DNA from: Amarobacter sp964507025
GTDB lineage: Bacteria; Chloroflexota; Dehalococcoidia; Tepidiformales; Tepidiformaceae
Assembly: GCA_964507025.1 (NCBI GenBank)
Contig: CAZDOK010000008.1
Location: forward strand, 62,001-126,000
DNA length: 64,000 nt
Direction of reading: 5' to 3'
Under the pieces are notes generated by a model, which was not told where the DNA came from, did no database searches, and was given only the letters and a program-made list of their open reading frames with translations. The position numbers and the translations under genes are program-made. This document shows positions 8,961 through 17,502 of this stretch, piece after piece; position 1 is the stretch's first letter; each line of letters starts with the position of its first letter.

Positions 8961-9529
8961 AAAGGGACGCCCTCACTGTGGCTGACTCCTCACATCCTGC
9001 GGCGCCTCCCGCGCAACCCCCGTGGCGGGAGAGCCTGGTTGGGCCCGGCATCGCGCTGCTTCGCGTCGGCTTCGGCATCGTGTTTCTGAGCAACGGGCTT
9101 GCCAAGGCGACGGGCTGGGATGGTATCCACCCATTCCCCGGGTTCCTGATCGACTTCGACGGAGCGAAAAACATCCTCCGGTTCGATGTCCAGACCCACC
9201 CGGTTGGGCCGTACAAGGACTTCATCGACGAGGTCGTGCTCAGGCACTATGGGATCTTCGGAACCCTGCTGACGATCACCGAGATTTTCATCGGCGTGAC
9301 GCTCATCAGCGGGGCGCTGGCCAATGTGGGGGCGCTGCTGGGAGCAGCGTTCGCCCTCCACCTCAATTTCGCGAACTGGGACCGGGATATCTGGATGTGG
9401 GAATACGCCGTGGAGTGGATCCCGCTCACGGCGCTCGCACTCATCGGTTCCGGCCGCTACCTCGGGCTCGATGCCCGGGCCTCCCGGTTCCTGCCCGCCC
9501 CACTGCGCAGATGGCCATTCACCGGCTAG
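8951..9529 (+). CDS. DoxX-like membrane protein
   Basis: This 192-residue protein has about four transmembrane segments (near residues 32-50, 98-120, 122-140 and 155-172) and the DoxX-type opening LLRVGFGIVFLSNGLAKATGW. Between helices 1 and 2 is an extended loop of about 45 residues. DoxX/DoxD-fold proteins are membrane subunits linked to quinone or thiol redox chemistry; the role here is not established. The ATG at 8951 overlaps the preceding gene; an alternative GTG at 8978 has AGAAAGGGA upstream and would remove nine residues. Confidence 0.75.
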   Translation: MRLERDALTVADSSHPAAPPAQPPWRESLVGPGIALLRVGFGIVFLSNGLAKATGWDGIHPFPGFLIDFDGAKNILRFDVQTHPVGPYKDFIDEVVLRHYGIFGTLLTITEIFIGVTLISGALANVGALLGAAFALHLNFANWDRDIWMWEYAVEWIPLTALALIGSGRYLGLDARASRFLPAPLRRWPFTG

Positions 9530-9564
9530 ACCACCGGCAAGTTGAATTCAAGGAGGGTACACGT

Positions 9565-10698
9565 ATGCAGGCAACACTTTCGAAGGACTACCGGGAGGCC
9601 CTGGGCAGGGTCATCGCCGGCGTCGTAGAGCCGCAGGCCGATGCCGTCGACCGCGAGGGCGCGTTTCCCCGCGCAGCCATCGCAGCCATGGGCGAGTCAG
9701 GTCTGCTTGGCCTCGTAAGTGCCCGTGAGGCCGGCGGACTCGGGCTCGGCCTGGCCCAGGCTGCCGAGGTTGTTGGGGAGCTCGCTCAGCACTGCGGATC
9801 CACTGCGATGGTGGCGTGCATGCACTACGCCGCCGCCGCGGTGGTCGAAGCCCATGCCCCGCTCCCCGCGCGCCAGGCCGTGGCCAGCGGCCGCGCCCTT
9901 GCCACGCTCGCCTTTTCCGAACCGGGATCGCGCAGCCATTTCTGGGCGCCACTCGGGACCGCTACCCTCGACGGCGGAAGCGTCAGGCTCGACGGCAAGA
10001 AGAGCTGGGTGACTTCCGCGGGCGAGGCGGACCTCTATGTGTGGTCGAGCAAGCCGTTGAACTCCGCCGGTGCAAGCACCTTGTGGCTGGTGCCCGCGAG
10101 CACGCCCGGCATCCTGGTCGCGGGCGGGTTCGACGGCCTCGGGCTGCGAGGAAACCGCTCGAGCCCCATGAGCGCGGCGGGGGCCCGCGTCGACGAGGGC
10201 GCGATGCTCGGGCCTGACGGTGGCGGGTTCGACATCATGATGGGCACCGTCCTCCCCATCTTCCAGGTCATGAACGCCGCGGTCTCGGTCGGAACGATGG
10301 AGGCAGCAACGCGCCAGGCACAGCGCCACGTGAGCGGTACCAGCATGGCACACCTGGGCCAGAACCTGGCCGACCTGCCGACCATCCGGGCGTATATCGC
10401 GCGCATGCGCATCAAGACGGATCTCGCCCGGGCGCTCGTGCTCGACACCATCGCCGCCGCGGAATCTGGACGCGACGACGCGATGCTCCGGATCCTCGAA
10501 GTGAAAGCGGCAGCCGGAGAGCTGGCGACCGAGGTGACGGACCTCGCGATGCGTGTTTGCGGTGGAGCTGCCTTTCGCAAGGAAGTGGGCGTTGAGCGGC
10601 ACTTCCGCGATGCGCGGGCCGGAGCAGTCATGGCGCCGACCACTGACGTGCTCTTCGAGTTCATTGGTCGCGCCGCCTGCGGCTTACCGCTCTTCTAG
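9565..10698 (+). CDS. Acyl-CoA-dehydrogenase-fold flavoprotein lacking the catalytic Glu
   Basis: This 377-residue protein has the three-part acyl-CoA dehydrogenase architecture: alpha-helical N-domain (1-110), beta domain with the flavin-side motif TLAFSEPGSRSHF and KKSWVTSAGEADLYV (about 113-160), and a C-terminal helical domain. The usual catalytic base (Glu in a YEGT-like motif after the RDA motif) is replaced: the protein reads RDARAGAVMAPTTD, placing Ala357 there. The alternative Glu of isovaleryl-CoA-type enzymes (after R..FG) is also not seen. A normal alpha,beta-dehydrogenation is therefore doubtful; an oxidase or monooxygenase-like role is possible. The start at 9565 has a strong AAGGAGGG site 7 nt upstream; it follows the DoxX gene by 35 bp. 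Confidence 0.82.
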   Translation: MQATLSKDYREALGRVIAGVVEPQADAVDREGAFPRAAIAAMGESGLLGLVSAREAGGLGLGLAQAAEVVGELAQHCGSTAMVACMHYAAAAVVEAHAPLPARQAVASGRALATLAFSEPGSRSHFWAPLGTATLDGGSVRLDGKKSWVTSAGEADLYVWSSKPLNSAGASTLWLVPASTPGILVAGGFDGLGLRGNRSSPMSAAGARVDEGAMLGPDGGGFDIMMGTVLPIFQVMNAAVSVGTMEAATRQAQRHVSGTSMAHLGQNLADLPTIRAYIARMRIKTDLARALVLDTIAAAESGRDDAMLRILEVKAAAGELATEVTDLAMRVCGGAAFRKEVGVERHFRDARAGAVMAPTTDVLFEFIGRAACGLPLF

Positions 10699-10713
10699 AC
10701 CGTCTGGGAGGAG

Positions 10714-11574
10714 ATGACCATGACCAGCGAATCCCTGGTGCTGGGGGCCGTGGCGTACGACCCCAAAGTTGTGACCATCTGGAATGGCTTCCGGCGTTAC
10801 CTCGAGGAACATGGCCTGGAGTTCGATTACGTCCTGTATTCGAACTATGAACGGCAGGTCGACGCGCTCCTCGCCGGCGAGATCGATGTCGCGTGGAACT
10901 CGCCGCTGGCGTGGTTGAACGCTCAACGGCGAGCGCATGCGCTGGGGCTCGTGGTGTCGGCCGTCTGCATGCGTGACACCGACCTGGACAACCGCTCGGT
11001 GATCGTTTCGCGGGCGGATAGCGGATTTCGCTCACTGGATGATCTCCGGGGACGAAAGGTGGCGGTCGGGGCGTCGGATTCTCCGCAGGCAACCCTGATC
11101 CCGCTCGCCCTCCTGGCCCGGGGAGGCTTGCGCTCCGGCATCGACATCGAGGTGGTGCCGCACGAAGTCCTGGCCGGGCTTCACGGCGACCACGTGGGCG
11201 GCGAGCGCGATGCCGCGGAGTCACTCGTGGCCGGGAAGGTTGACGCTGCGTGCATGCACGAGTGGAACTACCAGGCCTTTATCCAGAGTGGCCTGTTCGG
11301 GCCGCTGAGCACCGTTGTGCTGGCCCAAACCGACCCGTTCGACCATTGCAACATCACGGCCGGGCCCCGGGCGGATCCCGATCGCGTCCAGCGGCTGCGG
11401 GCAGTCTTGCTGGACATGAGCATCGATGACCCGGCGGTCCGCGTCCTGTTCGAGCTCGAAGGCCTCACGCGCTGGGTGCCTGCCCGGACCTCTGGATATG
11501 GTCAGCTCGCCGCGGCCATCGACCTGGAGGGCGGACTGCTCCTTCGCTCGCCGGCCGGTGCGGTGGCCCGGTGA
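10714..11574 (+). CDS. PhnD-like substrate-binding-fold protein without signal peptide
   Basis: This 286-residue protein resembles phosphate/phosphonate ABC binding proteins: GAVAYDP start strand, YERQVDALLAGEIDVAWNSP (ligand-loop region near residues 45-65), SLDDLRGRKVAVGASDSPQATLIP and a late DHCNITAGP segment. It has no signal peptide or lipobox, and no permease or ATPase gene is adjacent. It is thus probably cytosolic and could bind a small oxyanion or act as an enzyme, as some proteins of this fold do (inference). ATG at 10714 follows GGGAGGAG; a second in-frame ATG is at 10720. Its stop overlaps the next gene by 4 bp (GTGA), indicating coupling. Confidence 0.8.
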   Translation: MTMTSESLVLGAVAYDPKVVTIWNGFRRYLEEHGLEFDYVLYSNYERQVDALLAGEIDVAWNSPLAWLNAQRRAHALGLVVSAVCMRDTDLDNRSVIVSRADSGFRSLDDLRGRKVAVGASDSPQATLIPLALLARGGLRSGIDIEVVPHEVLAGLHGDHVGGERDAAESLVAGKVDAACMHEWNYQAFIQSGLFGPLSTVVLAQTDPFDHCNITAGPRADPDRVQRLRAVLLDMSIDDPAVRVLFELEGLTRWVPARTSGYGQLAAAIDLEGGLLLRSPAGAVAR

Positions 11575-12254
11575 TACCGGCAGCCTGCGTGGTGGTGATG
11601 GCCAAGCGGCCTCGCCCGGGGGCGGTAAAGACGCGTCTCGCCGCCGAGCTTGGAGATACCGCGGCCTGCCTCCTCTATGAGGCGTTCCTCGCGGACACCC
11701 TGGAGGCATGCCGCGGAGCGGCAGCGGTCACGATGGTTGCCTTCACGCCGCGCACCGAAGTCGAGTGGTTCCGCCAGCTCGCACCCGGAGCGCTGCTCAC
11801 TGCCCAGCCAGAAGGCTCGTTCGGTGAGCGGCTGGAGGCCGGCATGCGCGCGGCGTTCGAAGCGGGCTTTCCCAAAGTGGCAGTCATCGGATCCGACCTT
11901 CCGCACCTTGGCGGCCGCGCCATCGATGCTGCCCTGGCCGCCGCCGGGCATGGCCGCGCGGCGCTGGTTCCGACCGTGGACGGCGGGTACGGCCTGCTTG
12001 CCCTTGGGGCGCTCGAACCGCGCCTGTTCGAGGAGATCGAGTGGAGCAGCGGCCGGGAGCTCGGGCAGACGGTCGAACGGATCCGCGGAGCCGGTCTCGA
12101 ACCCGCGCTGCTTCCCGAAACATTCGACATCGACACCGTCGCCGACCTCCGGAGGTTGAAGCGAGCTCTCGAGAGGGGCGAGGTTCACTGCCCCCGAACG
12201 GCAGCCGTACTGACCTGTTCGGCGGGGGCGTTCGACGTGGGACTCGCTTCATGA
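11571..12254 (+). CDS. DUF2064 glycosyltransferase-like protein
   Basis: This 227-residue cytosolic protein belongs to the DUF2064 (TIGR04282, radical SAM/selenodomain-associated transferase 1) family of nucleotidyl/glycosyl-transferase fold. Features: VVMAKRPRPGAVKTRLAAELG (phosphate-binding-type N-terminus), GSFGERLEAGMRAAFEAG, VAVIGSDLPHL with the acidic DxP pair near residue 107, and VDGGYGLLALG. These proteins are usually encoded next to radical SAM genes, as here. The GTG start overlaps the preceding stop and its TGA overlaps the next ATG (ATGA), so translation of three genes is coupled. Confidence 0.85.
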   Translation: MIPAACVVVMAKRPRPGAVKTRLAAELGDTAACLLYEAFLADTLEACRGAAAVTMVAFTPRTEVEWFRQLAPGALLTAQPEGSFGERLEAGMRAAFEAGFPKVAVIGSDLPHLGGRAIDAALAAAGHGRAALVPTVDGGYGLLALGALEPRLFEEIEWSSGRELGQTVERIRGAGLEPALLPETFDIDTVADLRRLKRALERGEVHCPRTAAVLTCSAGAFDVGLAS

Positions 12255-13276
12255 GCGGCGAGGCATCGGTGGCGGTACCCGGCCGTTCAGAGTTCGTCCC
12301 GGGCCCACCCGATGAGCTGTACCTGGAGACGACGAACCGGTGCAACCTGCGCTGCCGAACCTGCCCGCAATCCTGGGGAATGCCCGAGGAGGCGGCCGAC
12401 CTCTCGCCGGCGCAGGTGAGGCGTATCCTCGGCCATTTCCCCGCCGTCCGGCGCGTCGTGCTGCATGGGATAGGCGAGCCGCTCCTCAACCCGGAGCTCC
12501 CGGGAATCCTCCGGGAGGTGAAGGGCACCGGGGCTCATGCGCTGTTCAATACCAACGGCCTGCTGCTTCGCGGCCGGGTAGCGCGTGGGCTTGTGGAAGA
12601 GGGGCTCGACGAGCTCCGCGTCTCGGTCGACTCCGCGACGGCCGGGACGTACGCCTCGATCCGAGGGATCGATGGCCTGGGGCGCATCGTGGCGAACATC
12701 CGTGCCTTCAACGCCCTCAAGGAGGCACTCGGCCGGAGCAAGCCGGAGGTCTCGCTCTGGTCGACGGGCATGAAGATGAACATCAGCGAGTTGCCTGCAC
12801 TGGTGGCCCTCGCCGCGGAGATTGGCGTTGCGCAGGTACACCTCCAGCGGCTCGTCTACTCGGAGCGCGGGCTCGCGATTGCGGGCCAGTCGCTGGTTTC
12901 GGCGCCGAGCCCTGCCGACCTCCAGGCGATAGAGCAGGCCGAGGCCGTGGCGGCCCGGGCAGGGGTTTCGCTGCACGGTTCTGGTGAGGTTGGGCCGGGC
13001 AACCTCCTTAGCCACGCCGATCGAGCGGACCGGGCCTACCGCCGCTGCCGAAGGCCATGGAACCTCATGTACGTGACAGCCAACGGCAACGTGCTACCCT
13101 GCTGCATCGCCCCGTTCACCGGCGTTCCCTACGGCAGCATCGTGCTTGGCAACATCTTTAATCAGACAGTTGAGGACATATGGAACGGCGAGCCGTACCG
13201 CCGGTGGCGGCGGTCGATGCTGGAGGGCGAGCCGCCGGCGGCCTGCGCTGGTTGCGGCGCCAACTGGAGCCTGTAA
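12251..13276 (+). CDS. Radical SAM/SPASM-domain protein
   Basis: This 341-residue protein has radical SAM Cys31, Cys35 and Cys38 (NRCNLRCRTC), a GIGEPLLNP motif, and a C-terminal Cys-rich SPASM-like region with Cys in RRCRRPW, GNVLPCC and ACAGCG that probably binds auxiliary iron-sulfur clusters. SPASM proteins modify peptides or small molecules; no precursor-peptide gene is recognisable nearby. The ATG start gives a 4-bp ATGA overlap with the DUF2064 gene; the frame is open upstream, but the N-terminus fits here. Its 3' end overlaps the next gene by up to 97 bp. The substrate is unknown. Confidence 0.87.
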   Translation: MSGEASVAVPGRSEFVPGPPDELYLETTNRCNLRCRTCPQSWGMPEEAADLSPAQVRRILGHFPAVRRVVLHGIGEPLLNPELPGILREVKGTGAHALFNTNGLLLRGRVARGLVEEGLDELRVSVDSATAGTYASIRGIDGLGRIVANIRAFNALKEALGRSKPEVSLWSTGMKMNISELPALVALAAEIGVAQVHLQRLVYSERGLAIAGQSLVSAPSPADLQAIEQAEAVAARAGVSLHGSGEVGPGNLLSHADRADRAYRRCRRPWNLMYVTANGNVLPCCIAPFTGVPYGSIVLGNIFNQTVEDIWNGEPYRRWRRSMLEGEPPAACAGCGANWSL

Positions 13277-14700
13277 CGCGGATTGCGGTCCCGGCTGACG
13301 CCGCCATCCACGCGGCAGCGTGGATGGCTTCGATCTGCGCCGTGGCCGGGTTTTCCGCATTCGCCCTGGCCCGGCACCGGAGCTACCAGAGCGCCGCCTA
13401 CGATTTCGGGTTTTTCGACCAGGTGGTCTGGAATACTTCCCGGGGCGATTGGTTCGAGACCACGTTCGTGGCGTACAACTTCCTGGGCCAGCACTTCGAG
13501 CCGATCCTGCTCCTCTTCGCCGGCCTGTATCGCCTGGGCGGCGGACCCGAGACGATGCTGCTGGCGCAATCCTTGGCTGCCGGCGCGGCGGCTATCCCGC
13601 TGTTCCACGCGACCAGCAGGCTGACGGACAGCCGTGGCGCGGGGCTCGCCCTTGCCGTCGCCTACCTGCTGAACCCGGCACTGCACCGGGCCCTGGACTT
13701 CGACTTCCATCCGGAAGTGATGGCGTTCCCGCTCGTGTTCGGCGCGGTCTATTTCCTCGCGGTTTCGCGGCCGTGGGCGAGCGTGGCGACAATCCTGCCG
13801 GTGCTGCTCCTGAAGGAAGACATGGCCATCCTGGTCCTCGCCTTTGCGGCCATCTTCTGGCTCAGGCGACACCGCAGGCAGGCCTGCACCCTTGGCGTGG
13901 CCGGGCTGACCTGGATTGCCATGGCCATGTTCGTCCTGATGCCGGCGGTGCGCGGCGGACCAAGCGACCTGAACCAGCGTTACGCGTACCTGACCCGCGA
14001 CACGGAGGCTGCCTGGCGCCCGGCGATTGCTGCGTGGCGGGCGACCGATCGCCTCGCCACCAGTACCGCCCCGAGCGCCATCGAACTCGAGGCCACCCTG
14101 GCGGGGCTGGCGTTACTGCACCCTGCCGCGCTGTTGGCTGCCGTGCCCGCGGTGTTGAACGGCCTCTCCGGCCACCCCGAGCAAAGCCGGCTCGAACTGC
14201 ACTACAGCGTCCTTCCGCTTGCGCTTTCGGTCGTGGCCGCAGCCTTCGCGCTTGGTGACATAGCGGCCGGGCGGCGATGGGGTCGAATCCCGGGGAGCCG
14301 GTGGAATGGCCTGCGGATGCCTGCCGCGAATGCCGTGCTCGTGATCGCCGCAGCGAGCTCGTTCGTCGTGGCCAGCCCGTTTTCGCCGTTCGCCGATCGG
14401 GACACCCTCGACGCGGACCATCGGCGCGCGCTCGCCGAAGCCATCGAACAGATCCCGGACGACGCGAGCGTGAGTGCCCAGGGCACCCTGCTGCCACATC
14501 TCTCTCAGCGCCGGGAGGTGTGGGAGTTCCCGGACATACGCGACAGTGACTACGTCATCGTCGATGCAGCCCTTCCCATCACCGCTCAATCACGCGCCGC
14601 CGGGTACGAATCCGTCCTCCGGGTACTGCCAGCGCGCGGATACTCGACGATCTGGGAATGGGGGACGATCCGCGTCTTCCGGCGGGAGTTTGAGGAATGA
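13180..14700 (+). CDS. DUF2079 polytopic membrane protein
   Basis: A hydrophobic protein of up to 506 residues with about nine or ten membrane segments. The motif SAAYDFGFFDQVVWNTSRGDWFETTF, with LGQHFEPILLL and DFHPEVMAFPL, is characteristic of the DUF2079 family, which resembles lipid-linked-sugar glycosyltransferases (GT-C type). The start is uncertain: ATG 13180 (GAGG 4 nt upstream), GTG 13204, TTG 13252 or ATG 13324 just before the first helix. The first would overlap the radical SAM gene by 97 bp. The next gene overlaps its stop by 4 bp. Together with the GT2 gene it may form a membrane glycan transfer step (inference). Confidence 0.83.
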   Translation: MERRAVPPVAAVDAGGRAAGGLRWLRRQLEPVTRIAVPADAAIHAAAWMASICAVAGFSAFALARHRSYQSAAYDFGFFDQVVWNTSRGDWFETTFVAYNFLGQHFEPILLLFAGLYRLGGGPETMLLAQSLAAGAAAIPLFHATSRLTDSRGAGLALAVAYLLNPALHRALDFDFHPEVMAFPLVFGAVYFLAVSRPWASVATILPVLLLKEDMAILVLAFAAIFWLRRHRRQACTLGVAGLTWIAMAMFVLMPAVRGGPSDLNQRYAYLTRDTEAAWRPAIAAWRATDRLATSTAPSAIELEATLAGLALLHPAALLAAVPAVLNGLSGHPEQSRLELHYSVLPLALSVVAAAFALGDIAAGRRWGRIPGSRWNGLRMPAANAVLVIAAASSFVVASPFSPFADRDTLDADHRRALAEAIEQIPDDASVSAQGTLLPHLSQRREVWEFPDIRDSDYVIVDAALPITAQSRAAGYESVLRVLPARGYSTIWEWGTIRVFRREFEE

Positions 14701-15410
14701 GGGTGGTGGCGATCGTGCCGGCGTTGAACGAGGAGGAGGCAATTGGCGACGTCGTCCGCGACCTCGTCGCGGCGGGCATCCACGAGGTCATCGTCGTCGA
14801 CAATGGCAGCACCGATGGCACCGCCGCCGAAGCAGCCACCGCCGGGGCCAGGGTTGCCTCCCAACCGGAGCGCGGCTATGGCGCCGCCTGCATTGCAGGA
14901 GTGGATGCCGCCGCGGAGGCCGACGTTGTCGTGTTTCTGGACGGCGACGCCACCGAGGTCATGGAAGGCCTCGACGGCATGATCCGCGCGGTCGGTCAGG
15001 GCCACATGCAACTCGCTCTCGGCGTGCGCACCGGCCGTGGCGAGCGGCACGCCATGCCCTGGCAACAACGACTGGGCAACAGGCTACTCGCAGGGTTGGC
15101 GAGCCGGTTGACCGGCGCCCGGCTTAGCGACCTGCCCTCGCTGAAGGTCGTCGATGGGGCGACGCTCCGCGCCCTTGATGTCGGTGACCGGGGATACGGC
15201 TGGACGGCGGAGCTCATCACCCGCGCGGCGATGCGGAAGTATGCGATGGGGGAGTTCCCGCGAGCGCCAAGGAAGCGCAAGGGGCAATCGAAGGTAACCG
15301 GGTCGGCGTTGCGGAACCTGCGAGTTGGCTGGGCGATCGCGGCGAAAATCGTGCGGGTGTGGAACGAGGAGCGCGGGATGCGCCAGGCGGGGCGTTGGTA
15401 CCCTCGGTAG
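14697..15410 (+). CDS. GT2-family glycosyltransferase, last gene of the operon
   Basis: This 237-residue protein has a GT-A fold: AIVPALNEEEAIGDVV, VVDNGSTDGT, RGYGAACIAG and the DGDAT metal-binding DxD (about residues 82-86). The short DPM1-like length and lack of a transmembrane tail suggest a soluble or peripheral transferase, possibly using a polyprenyl-phosphate acceptor and supplying the DUF2079 protein. The ATG overlaps the previous stop by 4 bp. The last four codons and the TAG stop lie inside the opposing tRNA-Arg gene (12-bp overlap). Confidence 0.88.
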   Translation: MRVVAIVPALNEEEAIGDVVRDLVAAGIHEVIVVDNGSTDGTAAEAATAGARVASQPERGYGAACIAGVDAAAEADVVVFLDGDATEVMEGLDGMIRAVGQGHMQLALGVRTGRGERHAMPWQQRLGNRLLAGLASRLTGARLSDLPSLKVVDGATLRALDVGDRGYGWTAELITRAAMRKYAMGEFPRAPRKRKGQSKVTGSALRNLRVGWAIAAKIVRVWNEERGMRQAGRWYPR

Positions 15411-15471
15411 GACTCGAACCCACAACCTTCTGATCCGAAGTCAGATGCTCTATCCGTTGAGCTACGAGGGC
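15399..15471 (-). tRNA. tRNA-Arg, anticodon TCG
   Basis: The minus strand folds as a complete cloverleaf: 7-bp acceptor stem GCCCTCG/CGAGGGT (one G-T closing pair), D arm GCTC/GAGC, anticodon stem TCTGA/TCAGA with loop CTTCGGA (anticodon TCG at positions 34-36), variable AGGTT, and T arm GTGGG-TTCGAGT-CCTAC. The discriminator base is A; CCA is not encoded. The 3' end overlaps the stop of the convergent glycosyltransferase gene. Confidence 0.97.
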
Positions 15472-15523
15472 ACTGCCTCCGAAGCGTACCAGATGATCCG
15501 CCCGACCCTCGACCCCGCTCCCC

Positions 15524-16195
15524 TCAGGCGCCCGGCCGCTCGCCCGGGTGTACCAGCCCGCACTCATAGGCGAACACCACCGCCTGCACCCGGTCGCGCA
15601 GGTCCAGCTTGTCCAGGACGTGCGCAACGTGTGTCTTCACGGTCGTTTCGCTCACCACCAGCGTCCCGGCGATCTCGGCATTCGAAAGTCCGCGCGCGAT
15701 CAGCTCCAGCACCTCTCGCTCCCGGCTCGTGAGCTCCTGGATCGTCTGCGGCGGTGCCTTCGCGGGCTGACGCCGCACGTACGTCTCGATGAGCCGCCGC
15801 GTGACCGAAGGCGCCAGCAGCGCCTCGCCGGAGGCCACTCCCCGGATACCTGCCAGGAGCCGCTCGGGTGGCACGTCCTTCAGCAAGAACCCGCTTGCGC
15901 CGGCGTGCAGGGCCTCGTAAACGTACTCGTCCATGTCGAACGTGGTCAGCATCACCACCTTCGCCCCCACACCGCTTTCCACGATCCGGCGCGCGGCCGC
16001 GATGCCGTCGAGGTTCGGCATGCGCACGTCCATCAGGACCACATGGGGCTTCAGGCGGTCCGCCGCCTCCACTGCTTCGAGGCCATCGGCTGCCTCGCCC
16101 ACGACCTCGAAGCCCGGCTCGGCCTCCAGGATCATCCGGAAGCCCGTGCGCACCAGCGCCTGGTCGTCGACCACCAGCACCCGGATCGCGTTCAT
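15524..16195 (-). CDS. NarL/LuxR-family response regulator
   Basis: This 223-residue regulator has a receiver domain (D10/D11 acidic pair, phosphoacceptor Asp56 in VLMDVRMP, Lys near 105 in LLKDVPP) and a C-terminal LuxR helix-turn-helix (about 150-212: ELTSREREVLELIARGLSN, then TVKTHVAHVL). It is the output of the histidine kinase encoded directly upstream, whose stop overlaps its ATG by 4 bp. The target genes are not evident; the MMPL exporter divergent from the kinase is a plausible one. Confidence 0.94.
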   Translation of the reverse strand: MNAIRVLVVDDQALVRTGFRMILEAEPGFEVVGEAADGLEAVEAADRLKPHVVLMDVRMPNLDGIAAARRIVESGVGAKVVMLTTFDMDEYVYEALHAGASGFLLKDVPPERLLAGIRGVASGEALLAPSVTRRLIETYVRRQPAKAPPQTIQELTSREREVLELIARGLSNAEIAGTLVVSETTVKTHVAHVLDKLDLRDRVQAVVFAYECGLVHPGERPGA

Positions 16196-17349
16196 GGCTG
16201 CACCGGGAGGCGGGCGCGCAGCCGGTAGCCGCCTTCCTTGCGTGGGCCTGCCTCGAACTCGCCGCCGTAGATGGAGACGCGCTCGCGCATGCCGATGAGC
16301 CCGTGGCCGCCTTCGGCCGAGTCCGCGGGTCCCCTGCCGTTATCGCATACCTCGACTTCGAGGCCGTCGCCCTGGTATCGCACCGTCACCTCCGTATGGC
16401 TGGCATGGGCGTGCTTGCGTGCATTGGTCAGCCCCTCCTGTACGAGGCGGTAGGCGGTGAGGTCGATGCCGGGCGGAAGCGGCACCGGCTCGCCCTCCAC
16501 GCGCAGATCGACCGCCAGCCCGAGCTCGCGAGTCTGTGCCACGAGCTTTGGGACCTGGCCCAGGCCCGGCTGAGGTTCGAGCTCGGGGCCATCGTCGCCC
16601 AGCCGGAGGATGCCGACCAGCCGCCGCATCTCCGAGAGCGCTTCGCGGCCGGTCTGCTCCACCGCGAGCAGCGCCTCCCGCTCCTTCTCCTGTCCCGGCG
16701 TCAGCATCCGCCGGACCGCCGAGGCCTGGATGGTCATGACGCTGACACTGTGGCCGAGCACGTCGTGCAGTTCGCGGGCGATACGGGACCGCTCCTCGGC
16801 GATCGCCGATCGCGTCGCCTCCTCGCGGTCCCGCGCGAGGAGGGCGGCGCGCAATTCGGCCGCATCGGCCCGGGCCGCGCGTTGCTGAAGCGCAAGGCCG
16901 CCAACCCACGCCATCGCGAAGAGCGCCGGCATGAAGACATAACTCCCCGGGTCATCATCCGGGGTGTTGTACACCACCATCGCGGCACCTCCGAGCACCA
17001 CGAGGAGACCGGCGCGCGCCTTCGTTGCATCTGCCAGGTTGCCCAGCAGAAACGATGCCACGAGGCCCGCCAGCGAAGCGCTGACGCTGAACACCACCAG
17101 CCGGCCATCGACAAAGGACAGCGCGGCCGCGAGCACCCAGACCAGCGCCGGCGCGGCGAAGGGCCACAGGCGGCGCGCGGCAAGCGCGAGCACCATGACC
17201 GCCACCGCCGGCGCGCCAAACCACGGGCTGACCGTCGGCGCCCCCTCCGCTTCGCGGCGCAGCGCAACTTCGAGCACGACATCGACGGCGGCGAGCACGG
17301 CGCCCGCCTCCAGCCAGTACCCCCGCACCATCCTCTCGATCCATCGCAT
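16192..17349 (-). CDS. NarL-system sensor histidine kinase
   Basis: This 385-residue kinase of the HisKA_3 type has about six hydrophobic segments in residues 12-155, then a coiled region with ERSRIARELHDVLGHS (phosphoacceptor His195) and a HATPase_c domain (YRLVQEGLTNARKHA N box, CDNGRGP, GHGLIGMRERV). It has no extracytoplasmic domain, as in antibiotic- or envelope-sensing DesK/LiaS-like kinases. It is translationally coupled to its response regulator (ATGA). The ATG at 17349 is the first plausible start. Confidence 0.93.
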   Translation of the reverse strand: MRWIERMVRGYWLEAGAVLAAVDVVLEVALRREAEGAPTVSPWFGAPAVAVMVLALAARRLWPFAAPALVWVLAAALSFVDGRLVVFSVSASLAGLVASFLLGNLADATKARAGLLVVLGGAAMVVYNTPDDDPGSYVFMPALFAMAWVGGLALQQRAARADAAELRAALLARDREEATRSAIAEERSRIARELHDVLGHSVSVMTIQASAVRRMLTPGQEKEREALLAVEQTGREALSEMRRLVGILRLGDDGPELEPQPGLGQVPKLVAQTRELGLAVDLRVEGEPVPLPPGIDLTAYRLVQEGLTNARKHAHASHTEVTVRYQGDGLEVEVCDNGRGPADSAEGGHGLIGMRERVSIYGGEFEAGPRKEGGYRLRARLPVQP

Positions 17350-17502
17350 GGGTCGAGACTATGACATTCCCGCCGGAGCGGCGTCATCCTCCCGGACGAG
17401 AGACGAATCATCCCCGGCGCCGAGCCCAAATCGATATCAGTGGCGACGAAGCGGGCGCCGCAATGCGCGACCGTGGAGGCATCCCCTCCAAGGAGGACGG
17501 CG

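Noticed and set aside
15472..15523. A second tRNA next to tRNA-Arg
   Set aside because: No T-arm or anticodon arm pattern is present; it is plain spacer before the response-regulator stop.
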